Source of the DNA: an uncultured Verrucomicrobiota bacterium | GTDB taxonomy: Bacteria; Verrucomicrobiota; Verrucomicrobiia; Limisphaerales; UBA8199 | Direction: 5' to 3' | Assembly: GCA_903873945.1 (NCBI GenBank) | Contig: CAIQQM010000251.1 | Location: forward strand, 1 to 52,001 | DNA: 52,001 nucleotides | Shown here: piece by piece, positions 1-8,411 of the stretch | Layout of the letters: each line of letters begins with the position of its first letter | How positions within the stretch are numbered: the first letter of the stretch is position 1 | Translations under genes and position numbers: made by a program | The notes under the pieces: generated by a model | What the model saw: only the letters and a program-made list of their open reading frames with translations | Databases searched by the model: none | Told to the model about the DNA's origin: nothing

Positions 1-1341
1 CATCGAAATAACCGGTTCCGGGAAGGTCGGTGGTTCAAGCATAACCTCGAAATCCTCATCGCAAAGGGTATCGCCGGTGGTGATATTCTTCAAACCCACC
101 AAAGCGGCGATATCGCCCGCAAACGTGGTCTCCACGTCTATGCGTTTGTCGGCCTGAATCATCATGACGCGGCTGACCCGCTCGCGTTTGCGCGTCCGCG
201 GATTGTAGATCACATCGCCCTTGCTAAGCTGGCCGCTGTAAACGCGGAAGAAAACCAGTTTGCCCACATACGGATCGGTCCAAAGTTTAAAGGCCAGGGA
301 GCAGAACTTGCCATCGTCATCGGAGTGAACTTCGATCTTGTTTTCCGTTCCCGGCACAAGTCCAACCGCAGGCGGGACATCGAGCGGAGAGGGCAGATAA
401 TCAATAACCGCGTCAACGAGGGGCTGCACGCCGCGTTTCTTGAAGGCTGAACCGCACAGCACGGGAACAAGCTCGATTTTGCACGTCAGGCGCCGGATCG
501 CCGCTTTCAGAACCTGCACGGTAACGGGCTTGTTCTCGATGACAAGAGTGGCGACCTCGTCGTCTTTATTGGAAACGCCATCGATCAATTCCGCCAGCGC
601 GGCCTGGGCGCCTGCCTTCAGGTCCGCCGGAATCTCGGTGATTTTGTATTTAAGCCCGGAGTCGTCACCCGGGTCATAGACAACCGCTTTTTGGTTAACA
701 ACGTCAATAACACCCTCGAAATTGTCTTCCTTGCCTATCGGCAGGAACACCGGGTAAGCGTAGGCACCGAGTTTTTTCCGCATGTCGCTCAGCGCGTTTT
801 CGAAATTGGCGCCGGTGCGGTCCATCTTGTTAACGAAAGCGATGCGGGGCACTTTGTACTTGGTGGCCTGCCGCCAGACAGTTTCCGATTGCGGCTGAAC
901 GCCGGCAACCCCGCAGAAAACGGCAACGGCCCCGTCAAGCACACGCATGGAACGTTCGACCTCGGCTGTAAAATCCACATGGCCCGGGGTATCGATGATA
1001 TTAACGCGGTGAGGCAAGCTTTGGAACGCCTTGTAAGTGCCGTCGTCCTTTTGGGTCCAGTAACAAGTCGTCGCGGCTGAAGTAATGGTGATTCCCCGCT
1101 CGCGTTCCTGCTCCATCCAGTCGGTCACGGTATTGCCATCATCCACATCACCCATTTTGTGGATGAGGCCGGTGTAAAAGAGGATGCGCTCGGTGGTGGT
1201 CGTCTTGCCGGCATCGATATGCGCGGCAATGCCGATGTTGCGGGTGCGCTCCATCGAGTACTGCCGCTTCGCCAAACTCCGCCCTTTGGCGGTCGTCGCT
1301 TTGGCGTTTGTCGCTTTTGTCTTTGGCAATACTGCTTCCAT
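1..1341 (-). CDS. fusA: Elongation factor G, C-terminal part beyond the window
   Basis: EF-G is the GTPase that drives translocation on the ribosome. The 447 residues present contain the GTPase signatures in order: AHIDAGKTTT (residues 40-49), RGITITSA, DTPGHVDFT, NKMDRTG and GSAFKKRGVQ, followed by the start of domain II. The gene runs off the left edge, so domains III-V are not seen. I used the ATG at 1341, which gives a lysine/alanine-rich leader of about 29 residues not usual in EF-G; an ATG at 1254 would start directly at MERTRNIGIAAHID. Neither has a clear Shine-Dalgarno sequence. It is the third gene of an rpsL-rpsG-fusA str operon, 72 bases after rpsG. Identification is very secure; only the start is open. 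Confidence 0.97.
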   Translation of the reverse strand, partial: MEAVLPKTKATNAKATTAKGRSLAKRQYSMERTRNIGIAAHIDAGKTTTTERILFYTGLIHKMGDVDDGNTVTDWMEQERERGITITSAATTCYWTQKDDGTYKAFQSLPHRVNIIDTPGHVDFTAEVERSMRVLDGAVAVFCGVAGVQPQSETVWRQATKYKVPRIAFVNKMDRTGANFENALSDMRKKLGAYAYPVFLPIGKEDNFEGVIDVVNQKAVVYDPGDDSGLKYKITEIPADLKAGAQAALAELIDGVSNKDDEVATLVIENKPVTVQVLKAAIRRLTCKIELVPVLCGSAFKKRGVQPLVDAVIDYLPSPLDVPPAVGLVPGTENKIEVHSDDDGKFCSLAFKLWTDPYVGKLVFFRVYSGQLSKGDVIYNPRTRKRERVSRVMMIQADKRIDVETTFAGDIAALVGLKNITTGDTLCDEDFEVMLEPPTFPEPVISM

Positions 1342-1413
1342 CTAAACTTTCAGGTTGAGAATAAAAACGCCCCGGAATGTTTCGGCCATCGGGGCGCTTC
1401 AAATACTATTATG

Positions 1414-1887
1414 CTACCAGCGGAAATGGGCAAAAGCCTTGTTGGCCTGGGCCATCTTGTGCACCTCGTCGCGTTTTCGGATCGCATTGCCCTGGCCCTG
1501 ATAGGCCTCCAAAATCTCCGCCGCCAGAGCTTCCTTCATGGGGATGCCCTTGCGCGCGTCGGCAAAATCCACCAGCCAGCGCAGCGCCAGCGCGAACTGC
1601 CGGTCCGCCGGCACCTCCAGCGGCACCTGATAGGTTGCCCCGCCAACCCGCCGGGCTTTGACTTCCAGCCTGGGTTTGGCGTTGTCCACAGCCCGCTGCA
1701 ACACTTCCAGCGGATTGGATGCCGGATTCTTCGAAATGATCTCGTCCATGGCGCCATAAACAATCCGTTGCGCCACGCTCTTCTTGCCGCACTGCATGAC
1801 CGTATTTACGAGCCGGGAAACCAGCACGTTATTAAATTTTCCATCCCTGGGCACCGGCCGCCTGGTAGCTTGTCGTCGTCTAGACAT
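1414..1887 (-). CDS. rpsG: 30S ribosomal protein S7
   Basis: S7 is the primary 16S rRNA binding protein that nucleates assembly of the 30S head. The 157-residue product has the usual family length. It begins MSRRRQATRRPVPRDGKF and carries the conserved central stretches LVNTVMQCGKKSVAQRIVYG and VGGATYQVPLEVPADRQ, and ends in the KMAQANKAFAHFRW tail. It lies between rpsL (60-base gap) and fusA (72-base gap) on the same strand, the classic str operon order. No strong Shine-Dalgarno sequence is visible before the ATG, which is also true of several other starts in this window. Nothing is odd about the protein. Confidence 0.98.
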   Translation of the reverse strand: MSRRRQATRRPVPRDGKFNNVLVSRLVNTVMQCGKKSVAQRIVYGAMDEIISKNPASNPLEVLQRAVDNAKPRLEVKARRVGGATYQVPLEVPADRQFALALRWLVDFADARKGIPMKEALAAEILEAYQGQGNAIRKRDEVHKMAQANKAFAHFRW

Positions 1888-1947
1888 GAGTTCGTTACAA
1901 GAGTTAAATTGGTTAAATCGTCAAAGTCGGCAAAGCGTTGAAAATCT

Positions 1948-2382
1948 TTAAGCCGCCGGAGCCGGAGCCGGGGCCGGGGCTGCTGCGGCTGGCGCCGCAG
2001 GCTTAGCGCCTTCTTTTGGCCGTTTCACACCGTACTTGGAACGGCTGACACGCCTCTTTTCCACGCCGGCGGCATCGAGCGTTCCGCGCACAATATGGTA
2101 ACGCACACCGGGCAGGTCTTTCACACGACCGCCACGCACCAGCACAATCGAGTGTTCCTGCAGGTTGTGGCCTTCGTCCGGGATATAGGCGATCACTTCA
2201 TACCCGTTCGTCAGACGAACTTTCGCGACCTTGCGCATCGCTGAATTCGGCTTTTTGGGGGTGCGCGTCATGACCTGGATGCAAACGCCCCGCCGGTAAG
2301 GCGAGTTTTCGAGGGCCGGGGACTTGGACTTATGCTTCAGTTTCCTGCGGCCTTTACGTACCAATTGATTGATTGTCGGCAT
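1948..2382 (-). CDS. rpsL: 30S ribosomal protein S12 with Ala/Pro-rich C-terminal tail
   Basis: S12 lies at the decoding centre of the small subunit. The first about 125 residues are a typical S12: [31 protein letters not shown] and [12 protein letters not shown]. With E. coli numbering both lysines that mutate to streptomycin resistance are wild type (K43 in TPKKPNS, K88 in GRVKDLPG). The oddity is a tail of roughly 20 residues after [10 protein letters not shown], made almost only of alanine and proline; S12 normally ends near this point. First gene of the str operon; a good promoter lies about 50 bases upstream. Confidence 0.97.
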   Translation of the reverse strand: MPTINQLVRKGRRKLKHKSKSPALENSPYRRGVCIQVMTRTPKKPNSAMRKVAKVRLTNGYEVIAYIPDEGHNLQEHSIVLVRGGRVKDLPGVRYHIVRGTLDAAGVEKRRVSRSKYGVKRPKEGAKPAAPAAAAPAPAPAPAA

Positions 2383-2433
2383 TTAGCTCTTAAATTTATT
2401 CCCGGCGTGCTTTCCCGGGCAAACGGAACGCGG

Positions 2434-2461
2434 AATATACCAAACGGACTTTGGGTTGCAA
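2434..2461 (-). promoter_or_regulatory. Sigma70-type promoter of the rpsL-rpsG-fusA operon
   Basis: On the minus strand TTGCAA (2461-2456) and TATATT (2439-2434) are separated by 16 bases, close to the sigma70 consensus. Transcription would start near 2427, leaving a leader of about 45 bases before the rpsL ATG. The leader contains a small GC hairpin (CCCGG/CCGGG, 2401-2419). Assignment is from consensus matching only. Confidence 0.6.
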
Positions 2462-2571
2462 CAACTATTTCTAACCTCGAAACGGTCAGCTGGGAGACCC
2501 GGGAAAACAGCAAGGCGACAGGTGGAAAATTCGATGCCGGGCGGTTCCCTTTTCGAAAAACCCAGCGTCCC

Positions 2572-2859
2572 TTATTCGACAATCTTCGGCACGATGAACA
2601 AGCCGTTGGATTGGGCGGGCGCGTTGCGCATCGCGTCTTCGTGCGACAGCGAGGGGCGGACTTCGTCCAGCCGGGTCACGTTCACGAGCGGGAATGCGTG
2701 CGCGGTCGGCTCCACGCCGCTGACATCGACTTCCTTCAGCTTTTCGATGTAGCCCAGAATATTCCCCAGTTGCGCGCCCAGCTTCTGCTCTTCCCCAGCG
2801 GACAGCGACAACCGCGCAAGGTGGGCGACATACTTAACATCGATTTCCACGGCGGCCAT
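2572..2859 (-). CDS. gatC: Asp-tRNA(Asn)/Glu-tRNA(Gln) amidotransferase subunit C
   Basis: GatC is the small stabilising subunit of the GatCAB transamidase that makes Gln-tRNA(Gln) and Asn-tRNA(Asn) from mischarged precursors. The 95-residue protein has the family pattern: IDVKYVAHLARLSLSAGEE near the N-terminus, a central LGNILGYIEKLKEVDVSGVEPT, and the conserved end VRPSLSHEDAMRNAPAQSNG followed by FIVPKIVE. I chose the ATG at 2859 because it begins just before the conserved helix; a longer reading frame would overlap ptsH and adds unconserved residues. It follows ptsH by 4 bases and so is the last gene of the envelope operon. gatA and gatB are not beside it in this window, so the gene is separated from its partners. 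Confidence 0.95.
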   Translation of the reverse strand: MAAVEIDVKYVAHLARLSLSAGEEQKLGAQLGNILGYIEKLKEVDVSGVEPTAHAFPLVNVTRLDEVRPSLSHEDAMRNAPAQSNGLFIVPKIVE

Positions 2860-2863
2860 AGGC

Positions 2864-3163
2864 TCATTCCTCGTCAAACTTGCGTTTGATGAGCGTCTCA
2901 AGCTCGGCCAGGGCCTGCAAAGCATCCTGGCCATTGGCGTGAACGGTGACTTTGCTGCCGGGACCGGCCGCCAGCATCATCAGGCCCATGATACTCTTGC
3001 CGTTGACCTTCTCGCCGTCCTTTTCCACAAAAATATCGCAGGCAAACCGATTGGCGGTCTTGACAAACATGGCTGCCGGCCGGGCATGAATACCCAGCTT
3101 GTTGCAGACCAGAAAGTCTTTCGTCATCGTCGAGTCGCTATCAATTGCCTTTTTCGCGGTCAT
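2864..3163 (-). CDS. ptsH: HPr phosphocarrier protein (Ser-phosphorylatable type)
   Basis: HPr is the small phosphocarrier of the sugar phosphotransferase system and, when phosphorylated on Ser46, a regulator. Both sites are visible: the His in LGIHARPAAMF and the Ser in GKSIMGLMML. The frame gives 99 residues; a second ATG at 3127 (MTKDFLVCNKLGIHARP) gives 87 residues, the normal HPr length, with the two sites at His14 and Ser45. A weak GAGAG lies before the first ATG and none before the second, so the start is open. hprK lies 129 bases upstream and gatC follows after 4 bases. No EI or EII gene is present, so this HPr may act mainly as a regulator (inference). Confidence 0.93.
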   Translation of the reverse strand: MTAKKAIDSDSTMTKDFLVCNKLGIHARPAAMFVKTANRFACDIFVEKDGEKVNGKSIMGLMMLAAGPGSKVTVHANGQDALQALAELETLIKRKFDEE

Positions 3164-3292
3164 CGGTCTCTCATCATAAATAACCGAAGATCCGTTGATT
3201 TGCCACTCAAATTCTCAGGTCTGATAAAACCGGCTCCGCCTGCCGGGACAGCATCACGCCACGCCACAGGCCCGCCCGGATTCACCCGGGCA

Positions 3293-4258
3293 TTACAGCT
3301 TCGCCGCCGCCGCCATTTTTGAAATCAGCCGGTCGTTCAATTCCTTCGCTGGGTTGTAACCGACGGACTTGAGCTTGGTTTGGAAAGCCGCCACCTCGAT
3401 CAACCGGGCCAGGTCACGCCCCGGCCGCACCGGGATGGTAATGTTGGGAACGTCAACACCGAGAATTTTGACGAATTCCTGCTGGATCCCCACCCGGTCC
3501 ACGTCTTCCACTTCATTCCACGCCTTCAGCGTGATGACGAGATCAACGCGTTGTTCCACGCGAATGCTTTTCACGCCAAACATGGCGGCGACGTTGATGA
3601 TCCCGATGCCGCGCACTTCCATGTGATTGCGGGTGACTTCCGAGCTCGTCCCGATCACGTCCCGGCCATCCACCAAGGTCACTTTGGTGATGTCGTCCGC
3701 CACCAAGCTGTAGCCGCGTTCGATCAGCGCCAGGACGCTCTCGCTTTTCCCGATTCCGCTTTCACCCCGTAAAATGACCCCCACGCCGAGAATATCCACC
3801 ATGCTCCCCATCTCGGTGCCCCGCGGGGCGAACATCATCTCCAGCGCCAGCGTCGCCAGGTTGATGAATTTCATCGTCACCAGCGAGGAGCGGAAAATCG
3901 GCACCTGCGCCCGCTCAGCCGCCTTCAGGAATAATTTATCCGGCCGCAAGTTGCGGGAAAAAACCACGCACGGCAGCCGATAAGAAAAAAATGTCTCGTA
4001 GCGCCGCAAGCGCTCCTCCGGGGAAAGCGACTTCAAATAATACGCTTCCGCGTTCCCGATAACCTGAAGGCGCTTGTAAGCGAAATAGCGCGTGAACCCA
4101 GTGACAATCAGACCCGGCCGATTCACGGTCGGCTCGCGAATAACGCGCTTGAGCCCGCTCGCCCCGGCGATCAGGTTGAGATCCAGTCCGCTGGCATGGT
4201 GCGTGTAAAACCTCTCGACGGTGACGACATCGCGTTGCATGGCTCCCTTTCGGTTCAC
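3293..4258 (-). CDS. hprK: HPr kinase/phosphorylase
   Basis: HprK/P phosphorylates and dephosphorylates HPr on its regulatory serine. The 321-residue protein has the family N-terminal domain, a Walker A loop GESGIGKSE (165-173), the acidic pair D188-D189 in LVADD, the signature MEVRGIGIINVA (213-224) and the conserved Arg (R255) in VDRVG. One expected residue differs: the histidine that lies 15 residues before the first glycine of the P-loop in Lactobacillus HprK (His140) is Met150 here. The frame can start at a GTG whose bases overlap the lptB stop (GTGA); an ATG at 4240, preceded by AGGGAG at very short spacing, gives a product six residues shorter. Function is secure, full bifunctional activity less so. 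Confidence 0.95.
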   Translation of the reverse strand: MNRKGAMQRDVVTVERFYTHHASGLDLNLIAGASGLKRVIREPTVNRPGLIVTGFTRYFAYKRLQVIGNAEAYYLKSLSPEERLRRYETFFSYRLPCVVFSRNLRPDKLFLKAAERAQVPIFRSSLVTMKFINLATLALEMMFAPRGTEMGSMVDILGVGVILRGESGIGKSESVLALIERGYSLVADDITKVTLVDGRDVIGTSSEVTRNHMEVRGIGIINVAAMFGVKSIRVEQRVDLVITLKAWNEVEDVDRVGIQQEFVKILGVDVPNITIPVRPGRDLARLIEVAAFQTKLKSVGYNPAKELNDRLISKMAAAAKL

Positions 4259-5022
4259 AGGTTAAACTCCGGTCCGAGGTAGATTTCCCGCGCTTTCGGG
4301 TCGTTGACCAACTGCTCCCCCGCGCCTTCATAGACCACTTCGCCCTTGTGGATCAGGTAGGCCCGATCCACCAGCTTCAGCGTCTCGCGCACGTTATGGT
4401 CGGTGATCAATATCCCCAGCCCGCGCTCTTTCAGGCGGCGGATAATTTTTTGCACTTCGTAAACGGCAATGGGATCAATGCCGCTGAAGGGCTCGTCCAG
4501 CAGCAATAGTTTCGGGCTGGTGACCAGCGCCCGGGTGATTTCCAGCCGCCGCTTCTCCCCGCCACTCAGCGTGTAAGCCATGCTCCCGGCCAGCCGCGCC
4601 ATGTCCAGCTCGTCGAGCAGGTATTTCAGCCGCACCGCGCGCTCCTCCCGGCCCATCCGGCAGGTCTCCAGGATCGCCAGAATGTTCTGCGCCACGGTCA
4701 GCTTGCGGAAGATTGAAGGTTCCTGGGTCAAGTAACCGATCCCCAATCGCGCGCGGCGATGCATCGGCAGGCGCGTGATGTCCCGTTGCTGGAACTTCAC
4801 CGCCCCGCCATCGGGTTTGATTAAGCCCACGACCATGTTGAAGGTCGTCGTCTTCCCAGCCCCGTTCGGCCCGAGCAACCCGACAATCTCGCCGGGGGCC
4901 ACCGTGATAGACACCGCATCGACCACCCGGCGATGCCGATACTCTTTGACGAGTTTTTCGGTGGCCAGCAAGCCGCCGATTGCGGCGGTTATTAACAGTG
5001 AATTTGACTGGTTTGCGCTCAA
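4255..5022 (-). CDS. lptB: LPS export ABC transporter ATP-binding protein
   Basis: LptB is the cytoplasmic ATPase that powers extraction of lipopolysaccharide from the inner membrane with LptFG. The 255-residue protein has Walker A GPNGAGKTT (51-59), the Q-loop in YLTQEPSIFRKLTV, the ABC signature LSGGEKRRLE, Walker B LLLLDEPFSGIDP and the switch histidine in ITDHNVRE. The Q-loop and signature sequences are characteristic of LptB rather than of other ABC ATPases. It lies 18 bases after the OstA-type gene and its stop overlaps the hprK start. lptF and lptG are not in the window. Confidence 0.95.
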   Translation of the reverse strand: MSANQSNSLLITAAIGGLLATEKLVKEYRHRRVVDAVSITVAPGEIVGLLGPNGAGKTTTFNMVVGLIKPDGGAVKFQQRDITRLPMHRRARLGIGYLTQEPSIFRKLTVAQNILAILETCRMGREERAVRLKYLLDELDMARLAGSMAYTLSGGEKRRLEITRALVTSPKLLLLDEPFSGIDPIAVYEVQKIIRRLKERGLGILITDHNVRETLKLVDRAYLIHKGEVVYEGAGEQLVNDPKAREIYLGPEFNL

Positions 5023-5040
5023 TTGCGGTTCTCTTTTTGG

Positions 5041-6933
5041 TTACCTGGTCAATTTTTTATTCGGCAACCGGAACAGGTTCGTAACGCCCGTGTCTGCCGG
5101 CCCCAAAACCTCATATTTCCCCGGGGCGAGAAGCTTATTATTCAAGCGATCCAGGATAATAACACTATTTCTCAATGTGCCATTGGTCGTTTCGAGCATT
5201 GGATTCCCTGTCAGCACAAGCAGCTCATTTGTCGCCGCGCCTGTGACGCCATAAGTGTAAACAGCTTTATTCCCAATGCCATGGAGTTTTTGACCTTTCT
5301 CATCGACCAAATCGAAGGCGACCGACTGCTCGGCCACAATGCGCCTGCTTTGCGGTCCCGCAGACGCCAGTTGCGCGGTCATTCTTTCGCAAACCCACTT
5401 CATCTGCGGATGGTCAATGCGCACGCCGCCAGTGAATAGCGCGTTGTCCTGTTTAAGAATGTATTCCTTCGAAAAGAGTTCGGCGAATTGAACGCCCTGT
5501 TTGGCTTTAGTTGTGCCGGCAGCGCCCGGCGCCATTGTGGATGTCTCGGCGAACTCGCTGGCGGGCAAAAGCATGAACGCCTTCCCGTACACCAGCATCT
5601 CCCCTGCCCTGGTATCAACAACGATCCATTCGCCGTTTCCCCCGCGCAGACCGGATTGCCATGCCGGGTAGTCGTTCAATTCGAGCAGCCCGTTTGTGGC
5701 GGTATAAACCGCCCTGCCCGAAGTGAACCACTGACCTTCCTGTTCCATGACCACGTCGCCCTCGGCCACCATCCGTTGCAGCTCATTAGTGCCCGAGAAC
5801 CCGACCGTCATTTCGCGGCAAATCATTGTCCCCTTCAATTGAGCGTCCGCAAGATCGCTGACCTGCACATCCCGGCGAAAAATCGCCCAGTTGGTCCGCA
5901 GTTCGTAATAATCCGAGCGGATTTCGACGGACTGGTTGGTGGCTGGAGGAGACTTTGTTGCCAGGCCGCTCCCGGGGACGAAGCCGGATGTTTCGAGGCC
6001 CTGGCCGGGTATTTTTAAATAGGCATCCCCCCGCGCGCGCAGGATCCTGTTTGTGCGATCAATAACAATCTCGTCGCCGCTCCCTTCTCTTCGGTCGGTG
6101 AACCAGGTCGGATGACCGGTCACCTGGATAAATCCCGTGTCAGTCGAATAGACCGCCCGCTCACCCGTCGCATGAATGCCTTCATAATCACCGACCACCG
6201 ACTGTTCCGCCGTGATGCTCTGCAACTGGCGCTGGCTTTCGGGGATTGCCAGCGTCAGTTTACCGCTGGTGAGGCTCAAGTTCGTGCCTGCCACCCGAAC
6301 ATTGCCGGTGTAAATGCCAAGACCGGTACTGGCGGCGTAGTTGAACTGGTCGGAATAAACATCAATGTCCTCTCCCTCACGCGCAGGAACATTTGTCGGC
6401 ATAGCCGCAGATGGAGCTTCGAGCAAGCCCCGATGAACGATCGTGTGAACGCGGTTGGATATGACCAGGCTCGAATTAGTCTGGAGCCAGAGGAACCCTT
6501 CGCCCGCAATGGAAATTTTTCCATCACCCGTCCGCACCTGTAACGGTCCAGCCGAATCGACAAAGCGCCCATTCATGTCATAAAGACATTGGGGAGCTTC
6601 CACCACCATCTCACGCTGCCCAGTCTCCTGGAACGTTTGCAGTTTCGCCTGGGTTATCAACACTTTCCCGCCCGGTTGAGGTTGGGCTTCAGCTCCCTGC
6701 AGGAGAGATTTCATCTGCGCTTCATGCGGCGGAGGGTAATATTCGGGGGAAACACTGAACTTTCTTACGGCGTCCTTGCCAACCGGCTGCGCGAAGGAAA
6801 TTGCCGTGAACAAAGCCAGCCCCAGCGCCATCGCGCCCCGCCATGCAACCTTTTCTGCGAAAACAGCACCCCTCGGAATTTTCAAACAGGCTCTCCCAAA
6901 TAGAAACAGGACTTGCACTCCACGATTCGCCAT
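5041..6933 (-). CDS. LptA/OstA-type LPS transport protein with three tandem OstA units
   Basis: This 630-residue exported protein belongs to the LptA/LptC/OstA group that carries LPS across the periplasm. After a hydrophobic segment (about residues 33-49, ending SFAQP) there is an LptC-like stretch (about 90-183), then three units of about 120 residues (189-306, 336-456, 481-610). Each unit ends with the same pattern: a tyrosine-rich strand (AVYST, AVYTA, AVYTY), a small loop with proline (GHPTW, DYPAW, GNPML), I-V-D and a final A-x-G turn. E. coli LptA has about 185 residues. I took the ATG at 6933 because GAGG lies at proper distance and it follows the kdsC stop; a GTG at 6954 would add 7 residues. 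It lies between kdsC and lptB. No separate lptC or lptA is present. Confidence 0.85.
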   Translation of the reverse strand: MANRGVQVLFLFGRACLKIPRGAVFAEKVAWRGAMALGLALFTAISFAQPVGKDAVRKFSVSPEYYPPPHEAQMKSLLQGAEAQPQPGGKVLITQAKLQTFQETGQREMVVEAPQCLYDMNGRFVDSAGPLQVRTGDGKISIAGEGFLWLQTNSSLVISNRVHTIVHRGLLEAPSAAMPTNVPAREGEDIDVYSDQFNYAASTGLGIYTGNVRVAGTNLSLTSGKLTLAIPESQRQLQSITAEQSVVGDYEGIHATGERAVYSTDTGFIQVTGHPTWFTDRREGSGDEIVIDRTNRILRARGDAYLKIPGQGLETSGFVPGSGLATKSPPATNQSVEIRSDYYELRTNWAIFRRDVQVSDLADAQLKGTMICREMTVGFSGTNELQRMVAEGDVVMEQEGQWFTSGRAVYTATNGLLELNDYPAWQSGLRGGNGEWIVVDTRAGEMLVYGKAFMLLPASEFAETSTMAPGAAGTTKAKQGVQFAELFSKEYILKQDNALFTGGVRIDHPQMKWVCERMTAQLASAGPQSRRIVAEQSVAFDLVDEKGQKLHGIGNKAVYTYGVTGAATNELLVLTGNPMLETTNGTLRNSVIILDRLNNKLLAPGKYEVLGPADTGVTNLFRLPNKKLTR

Positions 6934-6937
6934 AAAT

Positions 6938-7543
6938 TCAAGCCTCGTGTTCACGAACCACGCCTTCCCATTTGCCTTGCGCCTTCAGAATCAGTTCGAC
7001 CACCTCTCGCACCGCACCGTGGCCGCCCGCAGCTTTCGTCACGTAATCAGCCGCCGCTTTTGCCTCTGCGGTCGCGTTGGGGACGGCAATGGCCACCCCC
7101 ACGCGCTTGAGCACTCCTAAATCGACAATATCATCCCCCATGTAACAGATTTCCTTCCAGCCGAACCCGGTTTGCCCGATAAGACGTTCCACGACAGCAA
7201 CCTTGCTGCTTTTTTCCTGGTGGAGAAAATCCACCTTGAGTTCCCGGGCTCGCCACTCCGTGGCTGCCGACGGCCGGCTGGAAACCCACCCAACCTTGAT
7301 CCCTTCGTGCCGAAGGGTTACGAGGCCCAAACCGTCGTGAATGTTGAACTGCTTGATCTCCGTCTCGCCGCCGACAAACACCGATGCGTCAGTCAACACA
7401 CCATCCACATCGCACAACAGCAATTTTATGCGCTTGAGCGCCACATCGATTGTCCGCGGGCGAAGGGACAGGGCCGACGGACGGCGATACAGCCTTCGGC
7501 CTTCAGTATTGGGACCCCGACTCGGGACGCTGGAGCTTGTCAT
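6938..7543 (-). CDS. kdsC: 3-deoxy-D-manno-octulosonate 8-phosphate phosphatase (HAD family)
   Basis: KdsC removes phosphate from KDO-8-P to give KDO for the LPS core. The HAD motif I LLCDVDGVLTD contains the nucleophile and acid aspartates. Further motifs are WVSSRPSAATEWRARELK (motif II region), the lysine in HQEKSSKVAVVE, and motif IV MGDDIVDLGVL followed by VGVAIAVPNA. The product has 201 residues from the ATG at 7543, one base after the kdsA stop codon; about 33 N-terminal residues precede the HAD core, so the GTG at 7444 is a possible alternative start. It sits between kdsA and the OstA-type gene, in an arrangement like the proteobacterial kdsC-lptC-lptA-lptB order. Confidence 0.94.
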   Translation of the reverse strand: MTSSSVPSRGPNTEGRRLYRRPSALSLRPRTIDVALKRIKLLLCDVDGVLTDASVFVGGETEIKQFNIHDGLGLVTLRHEGIKVGWVSSRPSAATEWRARELKVDFLHQEKSSKVAVVERLIGQTGFGWKEICYMGDDIVDLGVLKRVGVAIAVPNATAEAKAAADYVTKAAGGHGAVREVVELILKAQGKWEGVVREHEA

Positions 7544-7544
7544 T

Positions 7545-8360
7545 TTAGGAAACCGCGGAGTAAACCTTGAGCAGGCTGGCAAGGAGCGCCGGCATTTCAG
7601 CCAACGGAATCATGTTCGGTCCATCGCTCAAGGCGCGTTCCGGCCTAGGGTGGGTTTCGATAAAAATCCCGGTCGCGCCCGCCACCAGGGCACAACGCGC
7701 CAGCACCGGCGCAAATTCACGCTGCCCGCCCGACCTGTCCCCGGCCACGCCCGGGAGCTGAACCGAATGGGTTGCATCGAAGATAACCGGAAAACCAAAC
7801 CGGCGCATAATCGGAATTGAACGCATGTCAGCCACCAGGTTGTGATAGCCAAAAGTCGAGCCACGCTCGGTCAGCATCAGCCTCTTACACCCCACACTTT
7901 TCGCCTTGTCCACCACCTGTCCCATCTCGGTCGGCGACAGGAACTGCCCTTTCTTCAAATTCACAATCCGGCCGGTCCGAACGGCAGCGGCAATCAGGTC
8001 AGTCTGGCGGCAAAGGAAAGCAGGGATCTGCAAAATGTCCGCCACCTCGGCCGCCGACGCGGCCTGGGCTTCAGTGTGGACATCGGTCAGGACGGGCACC
8101 CCGAGCTTTGCCCGAACCCTGGCCAGCGCCGCCAGCCCGACCTCGAGCCCGGGGCCGCGGAATGACCTTGCGGACGTACGATTAGCCTTATCGTAACTAG
8201 CCTTGAACACGTAGAAGATACCCAGCCGTTCGCAAGTCTTTCGCAACGCGGCGGCCACCTTCAGGCAGAGATCTTCATTTTCGACCACGCACGGACCAGC
8301 GATGAGCGTCAGCCGGCAGGAAGCGTTCAGGGATTTCCAAATGGCAGTATCGCTAAGCAC
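7545..8360 (-). CDS. kdsA: 3-deoxy-D-manno-octulosonate 8-phosphate synthase
   Basis: KdsA condenses phosphoenolpyruvate with arabinose 5-phosphate to KDO-8-P. The 271-residue protein shows [10 protein letters not shown] (20-26 region), [12 protein letters not shown], the RGPGLEVGL loop, [44 protein letters not shown] and the C-terminal [20 protein letters not shown] cysteine (Cys24) stands in GPC, where the metal-dependent class of KDO8P synthases (for example Aquifex) has its metal ligand and the E. coli enzyme has asparagine. This suggests a metal-dependent enzyme. The start is a GTG with no strong ribosome binding site. It heads the kdsA-kdsC-OstA-lptB-hprK-ptsH-gatC run and lies 51 bases after glgC. 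Confidence 0.96.
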   Translation of the reverse strand: MLSDTAIWKSLNASCRLTLIAGPCVVENEDLCLKVAAALRKTCERLGIFYVFKASYDKANRTSARSFRGPGLEVGLAALARVRAKLGVPVLTDVHTEAQAASAAEVADILQIPAFLCRQTDLIAAAVRTGRIVNLKKGQFLSPTEMGQVVDKAKSVGCKRLMLTERGSTFGYHNLVADMRSIPIMRRFGFPVIFDATHSVQLPGVAGDRSGGQREFAPVLARCALVAGATGIFIETHPRPERALSDGPNMIPLAEMPALLASLLKVYSAVS

Positions 8361-8411
8361 ACCACTGTTTTATCAGCGGCCGCCGCAAATGTAAATGACG
8401 CAGGAAGGCTC

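Noticed and set aside
1159-1941. Plus-strand frame of 260 codons opposite fusA, rpsG and their spacers
   Set aside because: It is antisense to certain genes in the str operon, with Arg/His/Pro-rich shadow composition.
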